In this document: piece after piece, positions 52,760-61,492 of the stretch
Layout: each line of letters begins with the position of its first letter
Position numbering within the stretch: position 1 is the first letter of the stretch
Assembly (NCBI GenBank): GCA_045631905.1
Contig: JAZQVO010000040.1
Span: 62,001 to 126,000, forward strand
Direction: 5' to 3'
Length of the DNA stretch: 64,000 nucleotides
Source of the DNA: HGM04593 sp045631905
Lineage (GTDB): Bacteria; Bacteroidota; Bacteroidia; Bacteroidales; Bacteroidaceae
The notes under the pieces: generated by a model
Databases searched by the model: none
Seen by the model: the letters and a program-made list of their open reading frames with translations, nothing else
Told to the model about the DNA's origin: nothing
Made by a program: the position numbers and the translations under genes

Positions 52760-54163
52760 ATGGACAACAAAGGATACTTTGAGTCGCCCGAATTCCGCGA
52801 ATTACTAAAAAAATATGAGCAGGCCACATCAAACGGTGCCTGCTCATATTTCGGAATAGAGGAACTATGCGACCTGCTGGCCTATTACATATCGCAAGAC
52901 ATGCTACACAGCGCAGGAGAGGTATACGAACTTGCGCAACGCCTGCATGCAAACTCACCCGAGCTTGTAAAGATGAGAATAAAGCTAGCTCTCGAAAACA
53001 ACGAGCCCGAGCTTGCACTCGTGCTCATAGAGGAGACAGGCTACACCGACGACCTTGAAATAAAATTATTGCATGCAACAGCCTACTTCGCACTCAAAGA
53101 CCTGCCCGAAGCACGTAACACCGTATACGACATACTGAACCACCCCAACGCCGACAACGGCATAATATGCGAGGCGCTGGAACTAATGCTCGACTACGGC
53201 CTTGCGCAAGAGGTGCTACAAATAACCGAGAGCAAGCTCGGCACACACCCCGAGCAAAGATGCTACATGGAGATAAAAGCCGAAGCTCTTGTCGAGATGC
53301 AATACATAAGCGATGCAACAGCCATATACAACACCCTGCTCGACCACTCACCCTACTCCACATTCTACTGGGAGCAACTTGCCCACATATACTTCATGGT
53401 AAACAAATATGGTAAATCCCTCGAATGCTTTGAGTACGAACTTGCCATAGGCGAAGAGATTGAGTATGCACGCATGATGCAGGGCTATTGCTACTACTTT
53501 ATGCACGATTACCCCCACGCAAAAGAGATATTCGCTTCACTTGCACAAAAATACTCCGAGTCGGTGATGCCTCGCTTCTATACAGCCCTTTGCGAATATG
53601 CCATGGGCGACAAACAGACTGCGCTAAAATGGTTCGACGAAGCGATAAAGTTCTCGCAAGAGGGGAGCATAGACATAATGCTCGCACGCATAAACCGCGC
53701 AATAATACTCGACGAAACAGGAGAGCAGGAGAGCGCAACAGGAGCAATATCACTCGCCCTGCTCATGCACCCCGAGCAACTCAAGCAACTGACACTCAGC
53801 GATAAGAACCTCTATGAACTGCGCGACAAGGAGAACCTCACGTTCAAAGAGATAAACATAATGGACGTGAAAGATTGGAGCCAAGAGGAGTGCCTCTTCG
53901 CCCTTGCGCGACAGCTCATGTGTAACAAACACTGGCACCTTGCAAAGAGCGTGCTCCTATACACCCACACCACAAGCACCGACACTTGCGACATAGATGC
54001 ATGCCTGGCCTACACGATGTATAACATGGGCGAAGAGGAACATATACAACCCTTTGTAGCAGGTGCCATAAACGGAAAGTCGAACCTGCTCTTCGAGCTC
54101 TTCGGGCTTGTTTATAACGCAAACACCACAGCCGAAGGATTTATGCGAATAATAAAAAAATAG
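52760..54163 (+). CDS. Tetratricopeptide-repeat protein
   Basis: This 467-aa cytoplasmic protein is built almost wholly of helix-turn-helix TPR-like units. Examples are MLHSAGEVYELAQRLHANSPELVKMR, ISDATAIYNTLLDHSPYSTFYWEQLAHIY and MGDKQTALKWFDEAIKFSQEGSI-type segments spaced about 34 residues. There is no signal peptide or membrane segment. Such proteins scaffold complexes; no specific partner can be named. It is co-transcribed with glnS (13-nt gap), and its stop codon lies inside the terminator hairpin. Confidence 0.85.
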   Translation: MDNKGYFESPEFRELLKKYEQATSNGACSYFGIEELCDLLAYYISQDMLHSAGEVYELAQRLHANSPELVKMRIKLALENNEPELALVLIEETGYTDDLEIKLLHATAYFALKDLPEARNTVYDILNHPNADNGIICEALELMLDYGLAQEVLQITESKLGTHPEQRCYMEIKAEALVEMQYISDATAIYNTLLDHSPYSTFYWEQLAHIYFMVNKYGKSLECFEYELAIGEEIEYARMMQGYCYYFMHDYPHAKEIFASLAQKYSESVMPRFYTALCEYAMGDKQTALKWFDEAIKFSQEGSIDIMLARINRAIILDETGEQESATGAISLALLMHPEQLKQLTLSDKNLYELRDKENLTFKEINIMDVKDWSQEECLFALARQLMCNKHWHLAKSVLLYTHTTSTDTCDIDACLAYTMYNMGEEEHIQPFVAGAINGKSNLLFELFGLVYNANTTAEGFMRIIKK

Positions 54164-54192
54164 AGTACGCGGTACTCTATTTTTTTATTATT
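54148..54192. terminator. Bidirectional terminator between the TPR gene and manC
   Basis: A 21-bp inverted repeat (core ATAGAGTAC/GTACTCTAT) has seven-base A and T runs on both sides. It overlaps the last codons and stop of the TPR gene. Confidence 0.92.
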
Positions 54193-54217
54193 CGCTATTT
54201 ACATCAAGCTATAAATC

Positions 54218-55276
54218 TTATTTATCGGAAAACTCCTTTATACGATTCTCCTCGCTCATCTTGCAAACAAGCAGATTACCCTCGTTTTCCGAAATTATGC
54301 AGTCATCGACACCTATCACCACTACACTCTTCATGCCACGAGTGTTTACGATGCAATTACGTGTCTCGCAAAAATCGGCACCGCAAGTTCCAAGCGCAAC
54401 ATTACCGTTAAGGTCTTTTGCCACCTGGTTGTGCAACGACACCCATGTACCAAGGTCGCTCCAACCAAAATTAGAAGGAAAAACAAAAATCTCCTCGGCA
54501 CGCTCCATTATGGCATAATCGACCGAGATATTACGGCACTCAGGGAAACGCTCGTTCACCATAGCCTGCTCCTCGGGTGTGAAATAGTAGGGAACAAGCG
54601 ACTCGAACACCTCGGCTATGGGACCTTGATATACCCTGAACGCATTTACAATTGTAGATACGTTCCAAATAAATATGCCGGCGTTCCAGTAAAAATTATT
54701 CTTCGCAATATAAGCTTTTGCGGTGTCAAGGTCGGGTTTCTCCTTGAAAGAATCGACACGGAAAACCTCTTTGTTGGCAAGAGAGGCCGTGCCCAAAGTA
54801 GCCTCTATGTAACCATACCCTGTGTCGGGACGTGTAGGCTTTATTCCAAGAGTGAGTATGGCGTCGGAGTCACTCACAAACTTCAACGACGATTTTATTA
54901 TGCGACGAAACTCGGTAACATCGGTAACAAAGTGGTCGCTCGGCGTAACCACCATATTGGCATGCGGGTCTTTTTTCTTAATCTTCCACGCCGCATACGC
55001 AATACATGGAGCAGTGTTTCGGCGACAAGGCTCTTTCAGAATATTCTCCTCGGGAATCATAGGCAACTGCTCTTTCACCAAAGGAGCATACTTCTCCGAA
55101 GTCAGCACCCAGACATTCTCCATGGGACAAATATCCCCGAAACGCTCAACAGTCAGTTGCAACAAGGATTTTCCACAACCTAACACGTCGATAAATTGCT
55201 TGGGGCGTTCTATTGTACTCATAGGCCAGAAGCGACTACCAATGCCACCGGCCATAATAACCACATGATTGCTCAT
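54218..55276 (-). CDS. manC: Mannose-1-phosphate guanylyltransferase
   Basis: This enzyme makes GDP-mannose from GTP and mannose-1-phosphate for glycans and for GDP-fucose. It has 352 aa, the single-domain short form with no phosphomannose isomerase domain. It shows the nucleotidyltransferase signature MAGGIGSRFWPMS-ERPKQF, KEPCRRNTAPCIAYAA near 80, VVTPSDHFV near 107, FKEKPD near 178 and NAGIFIWNVS near 200. It stands alone, converging on the TPR gene. Confidence 0.94.
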   Translation of the reverse strand: MSNHVVIMAGGIGSRFWPMSTIERPKQFIDVLGCGKSLLQLTVERFGDICPMENVWVLTSEKYAPLVKEQLPMIPEENILKEPCRRNTAPCIAYAAWKIKKKDPHANMVVTPSDHFVTDVTEFRRIIKSSLKFVSDSDAILTLGIKPTRPDTGYGYIEATLGTASLANKEVFRVDSFKEKPDLDTAKAYIAKNNFYWNAGIFIWNVSTIVNAFRVYQGPIAEVFESLVPYYFTPEEQAMVNERFPECRNISVDYAIMERAEEIFVFPSNFGWSDLGTWVSLHNQVAKDLNGNVALGTCGADFCETRNCIVNTRGMKSVVVIGVDDCIISENEGNLLVCKMSEENRIKEFSDK

Positions 55277-55479
55277 AAATAAAAACTTATAGAATGTTTA
55301 TAATATACACTTGATTACTTTTAGATTTTAACAACGCGAATATAGAAAAAAGATAACTACAACAAAAATATTAAAAGGATAAAACAACTTTTTCTGCCTG
55401 CAACAACAGCAAAGCAACCACTTTTTCACAAAAAAAAATAAGTTTTAGCAAATTTATTATTTTTTATCAAACAAAAGAG

Positions 55480-55487
55480 TATATTTG
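55480..55487 (+). promoter_or_regulatory. -7 box of the WecA-like gene
   Basis: TATATTTG fits TAnnTTTG, giving a 5' UTR of about 80 nt. The rest of 55277-55572 is AT-rich with no other feature I can support. Confidence 0.6.
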
Positions 55488-55572
55488 CAATGATATGGAT
55501 TTTGGAACAAGAAAACACCTACATACCTTAGTATATAATTAATTAAAAAAATAAAAAACAAAACATACAATT

Positions 55573-56742
55573 ATGAGTAGCGCAATTTATCATCTTTTAA
55601 TACCTTTTGTATGCGCTTTTTTTGCGACCTTGTGGATTCACCCCAAGATTCTTAAAATAGCGATACTGAAAAACATCGTAGACAACCCCGACGAACGCAA
55701 ATTACAACGTACCCCCATTCCAGTAATGGGCGGTTTAGCAGTCTTCTTTGGCCTCATCGTAGGTATATGCACATCGCAAATCTCACTCTTCACACCCGGG
55801 GTATTTGTTCTAACAGCGGCGATGGTTGTAATGTTGTACACAGGAACCATCGACGACATTCTCGACCTGACACCCAAAACCCGATTTATAATAGAGATTG
55901 CAGTTGTAGCTTTCATAATGTACGTAAACCAGAACGGTATAAACTGCTTCTGGGGATTGTGGGGGCTCGATGTAATACCTGTTTGGGTGGCCGCACCGCT
56001 CACAATATTTGCAGCAGTGGGAATAATAAACGCCATAAACCTCATAGATGGTGTAAACGGCCTATCTTCGGGTTTCTGTTTCATGGCATCGATCCTGTTC
56101 GCCATAATGTTCTACTTGTCGGGCAATGCAGTCATGACTGTTCTTGCGACATCGGCGGCAGGCGCAATTATCCCGTTCTTCCTGCATAATGTATTTGGCA
56201 ATAAAACTAAAATGTTTATTGGCGACGGAGGAACATTGGTTATTGGAACAATGATGTCAATGTTTGTAATAAACATTCTGAAAGCCGACTCGTTAAGCGC
56301 AAGCTTTGCCAAAGAGGGTGTTGGATTAATTCCTTTCACATTATCTATTCTGGCTGTTCCCGTGTTCGACACCCTTAGGGTTATGACAATGCGCATCATC
56401 AGAAAGAAATCTCCCTTCAGCCCCGACAAGACCCACCTGCACCATCTGTTCCTTGAACTTGGCTTTTCACACATAGGCACAACCATATCTATTCTCACAT
56501 TGAACTTCTTAATTGTGGTAGCATGGTTTGTTTCGTGCAAGTTGGGAGCATCGGTCGATGTTCAACTATACATTGTACTTTCGATGAGCATACTTATAAC
56601 ATTTGTATTCTATAAGTTTGCAAAAATTCAGATAAAACACAACACAAAAGCACTACGCTTCATGAATAGAGTTGCCAAGATGCTTCACATAGAGAAACGA
56701 GGCATTTGGGCAATAGCACAAAAGCTTATCGACAAACTATAA
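55573..56742 (+). CDS. WecA/TagO-type polyprenyl-phosphate sugar-1-phosphate transferase
   Basis: This inner-membrane enzyme of the MraY/WecA family transfers GlcNAc-1-phosphate or a related sugar-phosphate to undecaprenyl phosphate, starting a cell-surface glycan. It has 389 aa and about 11 TM helices. Catalytic blocks are DNPDERKLQRTPIPVMGG (about 37-54), TGTIDDILDL near 95 with the DD pair, INLIDGVNGLSSG near 157, FIGDGGTL near 215 and the THLHHLF motif near 290. The exact sugar is not decided by sequence. Confidence 0.92.
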   Translation: MSSAIYHLLIPFVCAFFATLWIHPKILKIAILKNIVDNPDERKLQRTPIPVMGGLAVFFGLIVGICTSQISLFTPGVFVLTAAMVVMLYTGTIDDILDLTPKTRFIIEIAVVAFIMYVNQNGINCFWGLWGLDVIPVWVAAPLTIFAAVGIINAINLIDGVNGLSSGFCFMASILFAIMFYLSGNAVMTVLATSAAGAIIPFFLHNVFGNKTKMFIGDGGTLVIGTMMSMFVINILKADSLSASFAKEGVGLIPFTLSILAVPVFDTLRVMTMRIIRKKSPFSPDKTHLHHLFLELGFSHIGTTISILTLNFLIVVAWFVSCKLGASVDVQLYIVLSMSILITFVFYKFAKIQIKHNTKALRFMNRVAKMLHIEKRGIWAIAQKLIDKL

Positions 56743-56752
56743 TACAACAAGT

Positions 56753-56803
56753 AGTATAAACGAATAAAGGCGGGTTATGAACCCGCCTTTATTCGTTTAT
56801 ACT
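56753..56803. terminator. Bidirectional terminator between the WecA-like and DUF5103 genes
   Basis: A 24-bp inverted repeat (core AAAGGCGGGTT / AACCCGCCTTT, ATG turn) is flanked by AT-rich arms. It overlaps the end of the DUF5103 gene by 15 nt. Confidence 0.9.
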
Positions 56804-58042
56804 AAGATTTAAACACCCTACACCTATCAATTTATCGTATCGAAGTTCGGGTCTCCTGTCATATATATATATAATGTATTCGTTATCGGTATCGAAAAAA
56901 TCTCCATCGACCGACACCGCTCCCCCCTCCTTGCCTTCGGGCAACCACACATAAGAGTAGTTATACAGACCCAGCTTCAACAACCGGCTCGCCCTGTACA
57001 CATGCGCTTCATCGTCGTACACGAGAGCACAATCCTCGTCGAACGCGTTGTTGCAAAAATCGCCGAAAAGATAATACTTACCGCCCTCGCGATAGGGAGC
57101 GTCAAGGGTAAAGTGCACAAACACATAATCGGCCTCGATAGAGGTTCCGTACCCCTCGAGCGTATTTATAAAATATCGACCGTTCTCGTCGCGCGTGTTA
57201 GCATGAAAGGAGTATGGTTCATCAACATACAACGACGCATGAAAGAAGGGCTCCTCATAAGCCACATGTTCCACGTTCATACCGGGGACGCGAGGGTCGG
57301 TAAGTTCGAAGCGACGATACTCGTTCCCCCCTTTGAAAACAAGTTCTCTTTTATATACATACTGCAACATATTATCCGACATATTAATATATGTGGGTAC
57401 AAGAGCTGTTACCACATTATCCCCCCTCCTATTCTGGCTTATCACGGGAATTATCTCTCGCGACGCATCGTTTATCTTATAGTTCGAATGATGCACGGTG
57501 AAACTAACCTGCTGATGCGCCCTGTTGTGGTCAATCTCGGTGTTACCGCTCACCTCGGCCGAAAAGGCCACACGTTGCTCCACCACAGAAAAACAAAACT
57601 CCGCAACCGGAGTATCTTCGTCGCTCTCGTCGTCGAACACCTGTACTTTATAATTGCCCGACAATTTTAGCGACATATCCTCGTTGGGTATTGTAAAAGA
57701 GTAGTTGGTATAAAGCACTGTTGTATTCTTTGAGTTCTCCCACTCGGCAACGGGCACATCGTTGAAGCCTTCTATAAAATCTATATCGAAAAGTTCCGAC
57801 GGCTCCCACTCGGCATTGCAGTGCGTCACCTTGTACACGAAACGACGATAGGCATGCGACATCTCGTCGAAAGAGAAAGAGAGCACATCGTCGCTACCCA
57901 AACGCATCACAGGAGGCAAACGCCACTCATCGTTCAGCACCATTTGCAGGGATTTTATTTCGGGCGAGAAAGAGCGCATACACTGCGCACACGCCACAAA
58001 GGGAGATACAAAAAGTAATAAATATATAAGTAATCTTTTCAT
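56789..58042 (-). CDS. DUF5103 protein, type IX secretion system plug-like
   Basis: This exported 417-aa protein has a signal peptide (about 1-19, ending ACAQ) and an all-beta body of DUF5103. Structural work on T9SS assigned proteins of this family as the plug that closes the SprA/Sov pore. Family stretches include EWEPSELFDIDFIEGFNDVPVA-type sequence near 75, YSFTIPNEDMSLKLSGNYKVQVFDD near 115 and YYLFGDFCNNAFDEDCALVYD near 325. It supports, with porQ, a working type IX system. It is a single-gene unit. Confidence 0.85.
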   Translation of the reverse strand: MKRLLIYLLLFVSPFVACAQCMRSFSPEIKSLQMVLNDEWRLPPVMRLGSDDVLSFSFDEMSHAYRRFVYKVTHCNAEWEPSELFDIDFIEGFNDVPVAEWENSKNTTVLYTNYSFTIPNEDMSLKLSGNYKVQVFDDESDEDTPVAEFCFSVVEQRVAFSAEVSGNTEIDHNRAHQQVSFTVHHSNYKINDASREIIPVISQNRRGDNVVTALVPTYINMSDNMLQYVYKRELVFKGGNEYRRFELTDPRVPGMNVEHVAYEEPFFHASLYVDEPYSFHANTRDENGRYFINTLEGYGTSIEADYVFVHFTLDAPYREGGKYYLFGDFCNNAFDEDCALVYDDEAHVYRASRLLKLGLYNYSYVWLPEGKEGGAVSVDGDFFDTDNEYIIYIYDRRPELRYDKLIGVGCLNLSINE

Positions 58043-58061
58043 GATTGCACCATAATAAAAG

Positions 58062-58069
58062 CGAAGATA
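58062..58069 (-). promoter_or_regulatory. -7 box variant of the DUF5103 gene
   Basis: TATCTTCG on the minus strand lies 19 nt before the ATG, implying a short leader. Confidence 0.5.
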
Positions 58070-58122
58070 GCCAATAAAACAGAATTTGTTTATATATTTA
58101 CATTATAATTTGTTAATTGTGT

Positions 58123-58962
58123 ATGAGAAGATTAATATTCACACTATTCGTACTGACAAGCACGGTAGCGCACACGCAGGATATAATTTACACCAAGAGC
58201 GACTCTCTTTTTGTTACCCGAACATTAGAAAAGCATAGCCGTAACAAGAGAGAGAAGGGAGATTTATTACTCGATATTGCCCACGAATTTTTAGAGCACC
58301 GCTACGTTGCAGGAACACTTGAAAAGGAGGGAGAACCACTTGTTATAAGCACCTCGGAGGTCGATTGCACAACCATGGTCGAGCAGGCTCTTGCCCTGAC
58401 ACTCACGTTACGCAATGGTAAGAACGATTTTAAGACCTTTACCGAGAAACTCGAAGCCATAAGGTACCGCAAGGGCAAGCGACAAGGATACCGCGACCGT
58501 CTGCACTATGTCAGCATGTGGATAGCCGACAGCGCAAAGCAGAGCTTCATCGAAGAGGTTTCGACAGGCAAACACCGCAAGCACGACACCATCGAGATAA
58601 ATTTCATGAGCCGACACCCTGCAAGCTACAAATTATTAAAAGACAACCATGCCCTCACCACCGAGATTGCCGACCTCGAACAGAAAGAGAGCGGACGCAT
58701 AATAACCTATATCCCCAAAAACGAGCTATGGCGCGGTGCAAAAGAGCTGAATATCGAAGAGGGGGATATTCTTGTGCTCACAACCAATATTAAAGGGCTC
58801 GATGCCGTTCATATGGGCATCGCCTTCTGCGCCGGCGACGAAGTACGTTTGTTACATGCATCGAGCAGTAGCGGGAAGGTACAGAAAGAGAGCCGGAGCC
58901 TCTATGAATATCAAAAGAACAAGAAGAGCCAAACAGGTATAAGGGTATTCAGGCTCAAATAA
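58123..58962 (+). CDS. DUF1460 family protein, NlpC/P60-like amidase
   Basis: This secreted 279-aa protein has a signal peptide (about 1-18, ending AHTQ). The DUF1460 family adopts a papain-like NlpC/P60 fold and includes N-acetylmuramoyl-L-alanine amidases acting on peptidoglycan or muropeptides. The likely catalytic Cys is in VDCTTMVEQAL (about residue 86) and the His in LDAVHMGIAF (about 230). I start at ATG 58123; a TTG two codons earlier is less likely. It stands alone and ends in a strong hairpin. Confidence 0.88.
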   Translation: MRRLIFTLFVLTSTVAHTQDIIYTKSDSLFVTRTLEKHSRNKREKGDLLLDIAHEFLEHRYVAGTLEKEGEPLVISTSEVDCTTMVEQALALTLTLRNGKNDFKTFTEKLEAIRYRKGKRQGYRDRLHYVSMWIADSAKQSFIEEVSTGKHRKHDTIEINFMSRHPASYKLLKDNHALTTEIADLEQKESGRIITYIPKNELWRGAKELNIEEGDILVLTTNIKGLDAVHMGIAFCAGDEVRLLHASSSSGKVQKESRSLYEYQKNKKSQTGIRVFRLK

Positions 58963-58964
58963 CG

Positions 58965-59003
58965 CAAGAAAGATGAGCCGACTAAGTCGGCTCATCTTTC
59001 TTG
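58965..59003. terminator. Bidirectional terminator between the DUF1460 and OmpA genes
   Basis: An 18-bp perfect stem (CAAGAAAGATGAGCCGAC / GTCGGCTCATCTTTCTTG) with a 3-nt loop lies between converging genes. Confidence 0.92.
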
Positions 59004-59027
59004 TTTGTGTTTAGAGATAACACAAAA

Positions 59028-59714
59028 TTATTGAAGAGTGCCGTTGTTTGCGGCATCAATCATCTTCTGGCTTGCATAGAGGTAAACCTCAACTCGACGG
59101 TTCTTTTTACGGCCCTCGGCTGTGCCATTATCGGCAACAGGATATTTTGAACCGTAACCCTCAACGCTCTTTATCTGTGCCGAAGAAACACCCTGGCTCA
59201 TGAGATAGCTTGCAACAGAAGTTGCTCTGTTCTTCGAAAGAGGGTCGTTTATGGCATCGTTACCTGTGCTGTCGGTGTGACCAAAGATGGCAACATCGGC
59301 ATCGCTGTACTCCTTCAACACGTTAGCAAATTTTGCGAGGTCGGTCTTAACACCCTGGTTAAGATCGTACTTGTTTGTAGCAAAGAACAAACCCGAATCG
59401 AAAGTAACCTTAACGGCTGTGAGGTTGTTTGCATCGGTGATAGTCTCAACTGTTGCGCTCTCAATCTCAGCGGCGGCAGCTGCGGCCTTGTCCATTCTGT
59501 TACCGATAATTGCACCTGTACCTGCACCTACAGCTGTACCAACAGCTGTACCGATAGCCTTGTTACCTGCAAAATGTCCAATCAAAAGACCAAGAGCAGC
59601 ACCACCTGCCGCACCAATCATACTACCTTTCGCAGTGTTATTCATAGAAGAACAACTACCCATAAGAATTGCCACACATAGGGCAACCGAAATAGATTTC
59701 AAAAATTTCATCAT
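59028..59714 (-). CDS. OmpA-family lipoprotein with glycine-zipper region
   Basis: This outer-membrane lipoprotein binds peptidoglycan. It is 228 aa from the first of two adjacent ATGs (59714, 59711); sequence further upstream is not family-like. A lipobox MGSC (Cys about residue 20) is followed by a glycine-zipper hydrophobic stretch (about 28-75, many GxxxG and AxxxG repeats). The C-terminal OmpA domain (about 105-218) has IFGHTDSTGNDAINDPLSKNRA and the peptidoglycan-binding NRRVEVYL end. It is a single-gene unit. Confidence 0.92.
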   Translation of the reverse strand: MMKFLKSISVALCVAILMGSCSSMNNTAKGSMIGAAGGAALGLLIGHFAGNKAIGTAVGTAVGAGTGAIIGNRMDKAAAAAAEIESATVETITDANNLTAVKVTFDSGLFFATNKYDLNQGVKTDLAKFANVLKEYSDADVAIFGHTDSTGNDAINDPLSKNRATSVASYLMSQGVSSAQIKSVEGYGSKYPVADNGTAEGRKKNRRVEVYLYASQKMIDAANNGTLQ

Positions 59715-59757
59715 AGTTTTTAGTATTTTAATATACAATATTCCGTAATTATGACTG

Positions 59758-59765
59758 CGAAGATA
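59758..59765 (-). promoter_or_regulatory. -7 box variant of the OmpA-like gene
   Basis: TATCTTCG on the minus strand lies 43 nt before the start codon, one base off TAnnTTTG. Confidence 0.5.
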
Positions 59766-59881
59766 GTGAATTATTACCAACTAATACATCTATTTTTGCC
59801 GTTTTCGACACCAAAGAAACAAAATAAAAAAAATATTACCCTCAAACGAGGAAACAAACACAATATATCAATATATTTTCG

Positions 59882-59889
59882 TAAATTTG
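59882..59889 (+). promoter_or_regulatory. -7 box of proS
   Basis: TAAATTTG fits TAnnTTTG and lies 36 nt before the ATG at 59926. Confidence 0.6.
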
Positions 59890-59925
59890 CAGATTAGTAA
59901 AAGCAATAAAACACTATTTATATAT

Positions 59926-61404
59926 ATGGCAGAATTAAAAGAACTTACCAAGCGTAGCGAGAGCTACTCACAGTGGTACAACGACCTTGTATTGAAAGCC
60001 GACCTTGCCGAGCAATCGCCCGTGAGAGGCTGCATGGTAATTAAACCATACGGATATGCAATTTGGGAGAAGATGCAACGAATACTCGACGACATGTTCA
60101 AAGAGACAGGCCACCAGAACGCCTACTTCCCTTTGCTTATCCCCAAATCGTTCCTCAGCCGTGAAGCCGACCACGTAGAAGGTTTTGCAAAAGAGTGTGC
60201 AGTGGTAACACACTACCGTTTGAAGAACGCTCCCGACGGTAGCGGTGTAGTGGTAGACCCCGCCGCCAAGCTCGAAGAGGAGATGATTATCCGCCCCACA
60301 TCGGAGACAATTATCTGGAGCACATATAAAAACTGGATACAGTCGTACCGCGACCTGCCCATCATGGTAAACCAGTGGGCAAACGTAATGCGTTGGGAGA
60401 TGCGCACACGCCTCTTCTTGCGCACAGCCGAGTTCTTGTGGCAAGAGGGACACACCGCACACGCCACACGCGAAGAGGCCGAGAAAGAGGCTACAACAAT
60501 GTTGCACGTGTACAACAACTTTGCAAACAACTACATGGCACTGCCTGTGGTTATGGGTGTAAAATCGGCAAATGAACGCTTTGCCGGCGCACTCGACACA
60601 TATACTATTGAAGGCATGATGCAGGACGGCAAAGCCCTACAATGCGGAACATCGCACTTCCTGGGCCAGAACTTCGCAAAAGCATTCAATGTTCAGTTTG
60701 TCGACAAGAACAACAACCTCGAATATGTTTGGGCAACCTCATGGGGAGTATCAACCCGTCTCATGGGAGCACTCATCATGACACACTCCGACGACAACGG
60801 CCTTGTGTTGCCCCCCGCACTTGCCCCCATACAGGTTGTAATTGTTCCCATATACAAGAATGCCGAGCAGTTGCAAAAGATAGCCGACACCATCGACCCC
60901 ATCATCAAGGAGCTCAAATCACTCGGTATCAGCGTTAAATTTGACGATGCCGACAACCGTCGTCCCGGTTTCAAGTTTGCCGAATACGAGTTGAAGGGAG
61001 TACCTGTACGCCTTGTACTTGGTGCACGCGACATCGAGAACGGCACCATCGAGGTTATGCGTCGCGACACACTCGAAAAAGAGACACGCTCTATCGACGG
61101 AATAACAGAGCATGTAAAGAACCTGCTCGACGAGATACAGAAGAACCTTCACAGCAAAGCACTTGCCATGCGCGAGTCGATGACACGCACCGTAGACAGC
61201 TACGAAGAGTTCAAAACCGAGATAGAGAAAGGTGGTTTTATTCTTGCACACTGGGACGGCACACCCGAAACAGAGGAACTTATTAAAGCAGAGACAAAAG
61301 CCACAATACGTTGCATACCCTTTGAGTTCGACAGCACACCCGGTACCTGCATGGTAACAGGCAAGCCCTCGGCAAGAAGAGTGCTTTTTGCAAGAGCATA
61401 TTAA
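59926..61404 (+). CDS. proS: Prolyl-tRNA synthetase, short (archaeal/eukaryote-like) type
   Basis: This class II synthetase charges tRNA-Pro. From ATG 59926 it has 492 aa (MAELKELTKRSESYSQWYND...); a TTG 39 nt upstream lies in the promoter -7 box and is rejected. Class II motifs are visible: RGCMVIKPYGYAIWEKMQ near 28, RPTSETIIWSTYKNWI near 125, and NVMRWEMRTRLFLRTAEFLWQEGHTAH near 150-175. The length, lack of an editing insertion and the aromatic C-terminus (FARAY) match the archaeal-type form common in Bacteroidota. Confidence 0.95.
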   Translation: MAELKELTKRSESYSQWYNDLVLKADLAEQSPVRGCMVIKPYGYAIWEKMQRILDDMFKETGHQNAYFPLLIPKSFLSREADHVEGFAKECAVVTHYRLKNAPDGSGVVVDPAAKLEEEMIIRPTSETIIWSTYKNWIQSYRDLPIMVNQWANVMRWEMRTRLFLRTAEFLWQEGHTAHATREEAEKEATTMLHVYNNFANNYMALPVVMGVKSANERFAGALDTYTIEGMMQDGKALQCGTSHFLGQNFAKAFNVQFVDKNNNLEYVWATSWGVSTRLMGALIMTHSDDNGLVLPPALAPIQVVIVPIYKNAEQLQKIADTIDPIIKELKSLGISVKFDDADNRRPGFKFAEYELKGVPVRLVLGARDIENGTIEVMRRDTLEKETRSIDGITEHVKNLLDEIQKNLHSKALAMRESMTRTVDSYEEFKTEIEKGGFILAHWDGTPETEELIKAETKATIRCIPFEFDSTPGTCMVTGKPSARRVLFARAY

Positions 61405-61414
61405 TTGAGCAACA

Positions 61415-61463
61415 TATAAAACAAGACAGGCAACCGCATTGCGGTTGCCTGTCTTGTTTTATA
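61415..61463. terminator. Bidirectional terminator after proS
   Basis: A 23-bp perfect inverted repeat (core GACAGGCAACCGC / GCGGTTGCCTGTC) with AT-rich ends lies between proS and the converging acyltransferase gene. Confidence 0.93.
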
Positions 61464-61492
61464 AAGTAATCTTCAACTATTCAGCATTGATA

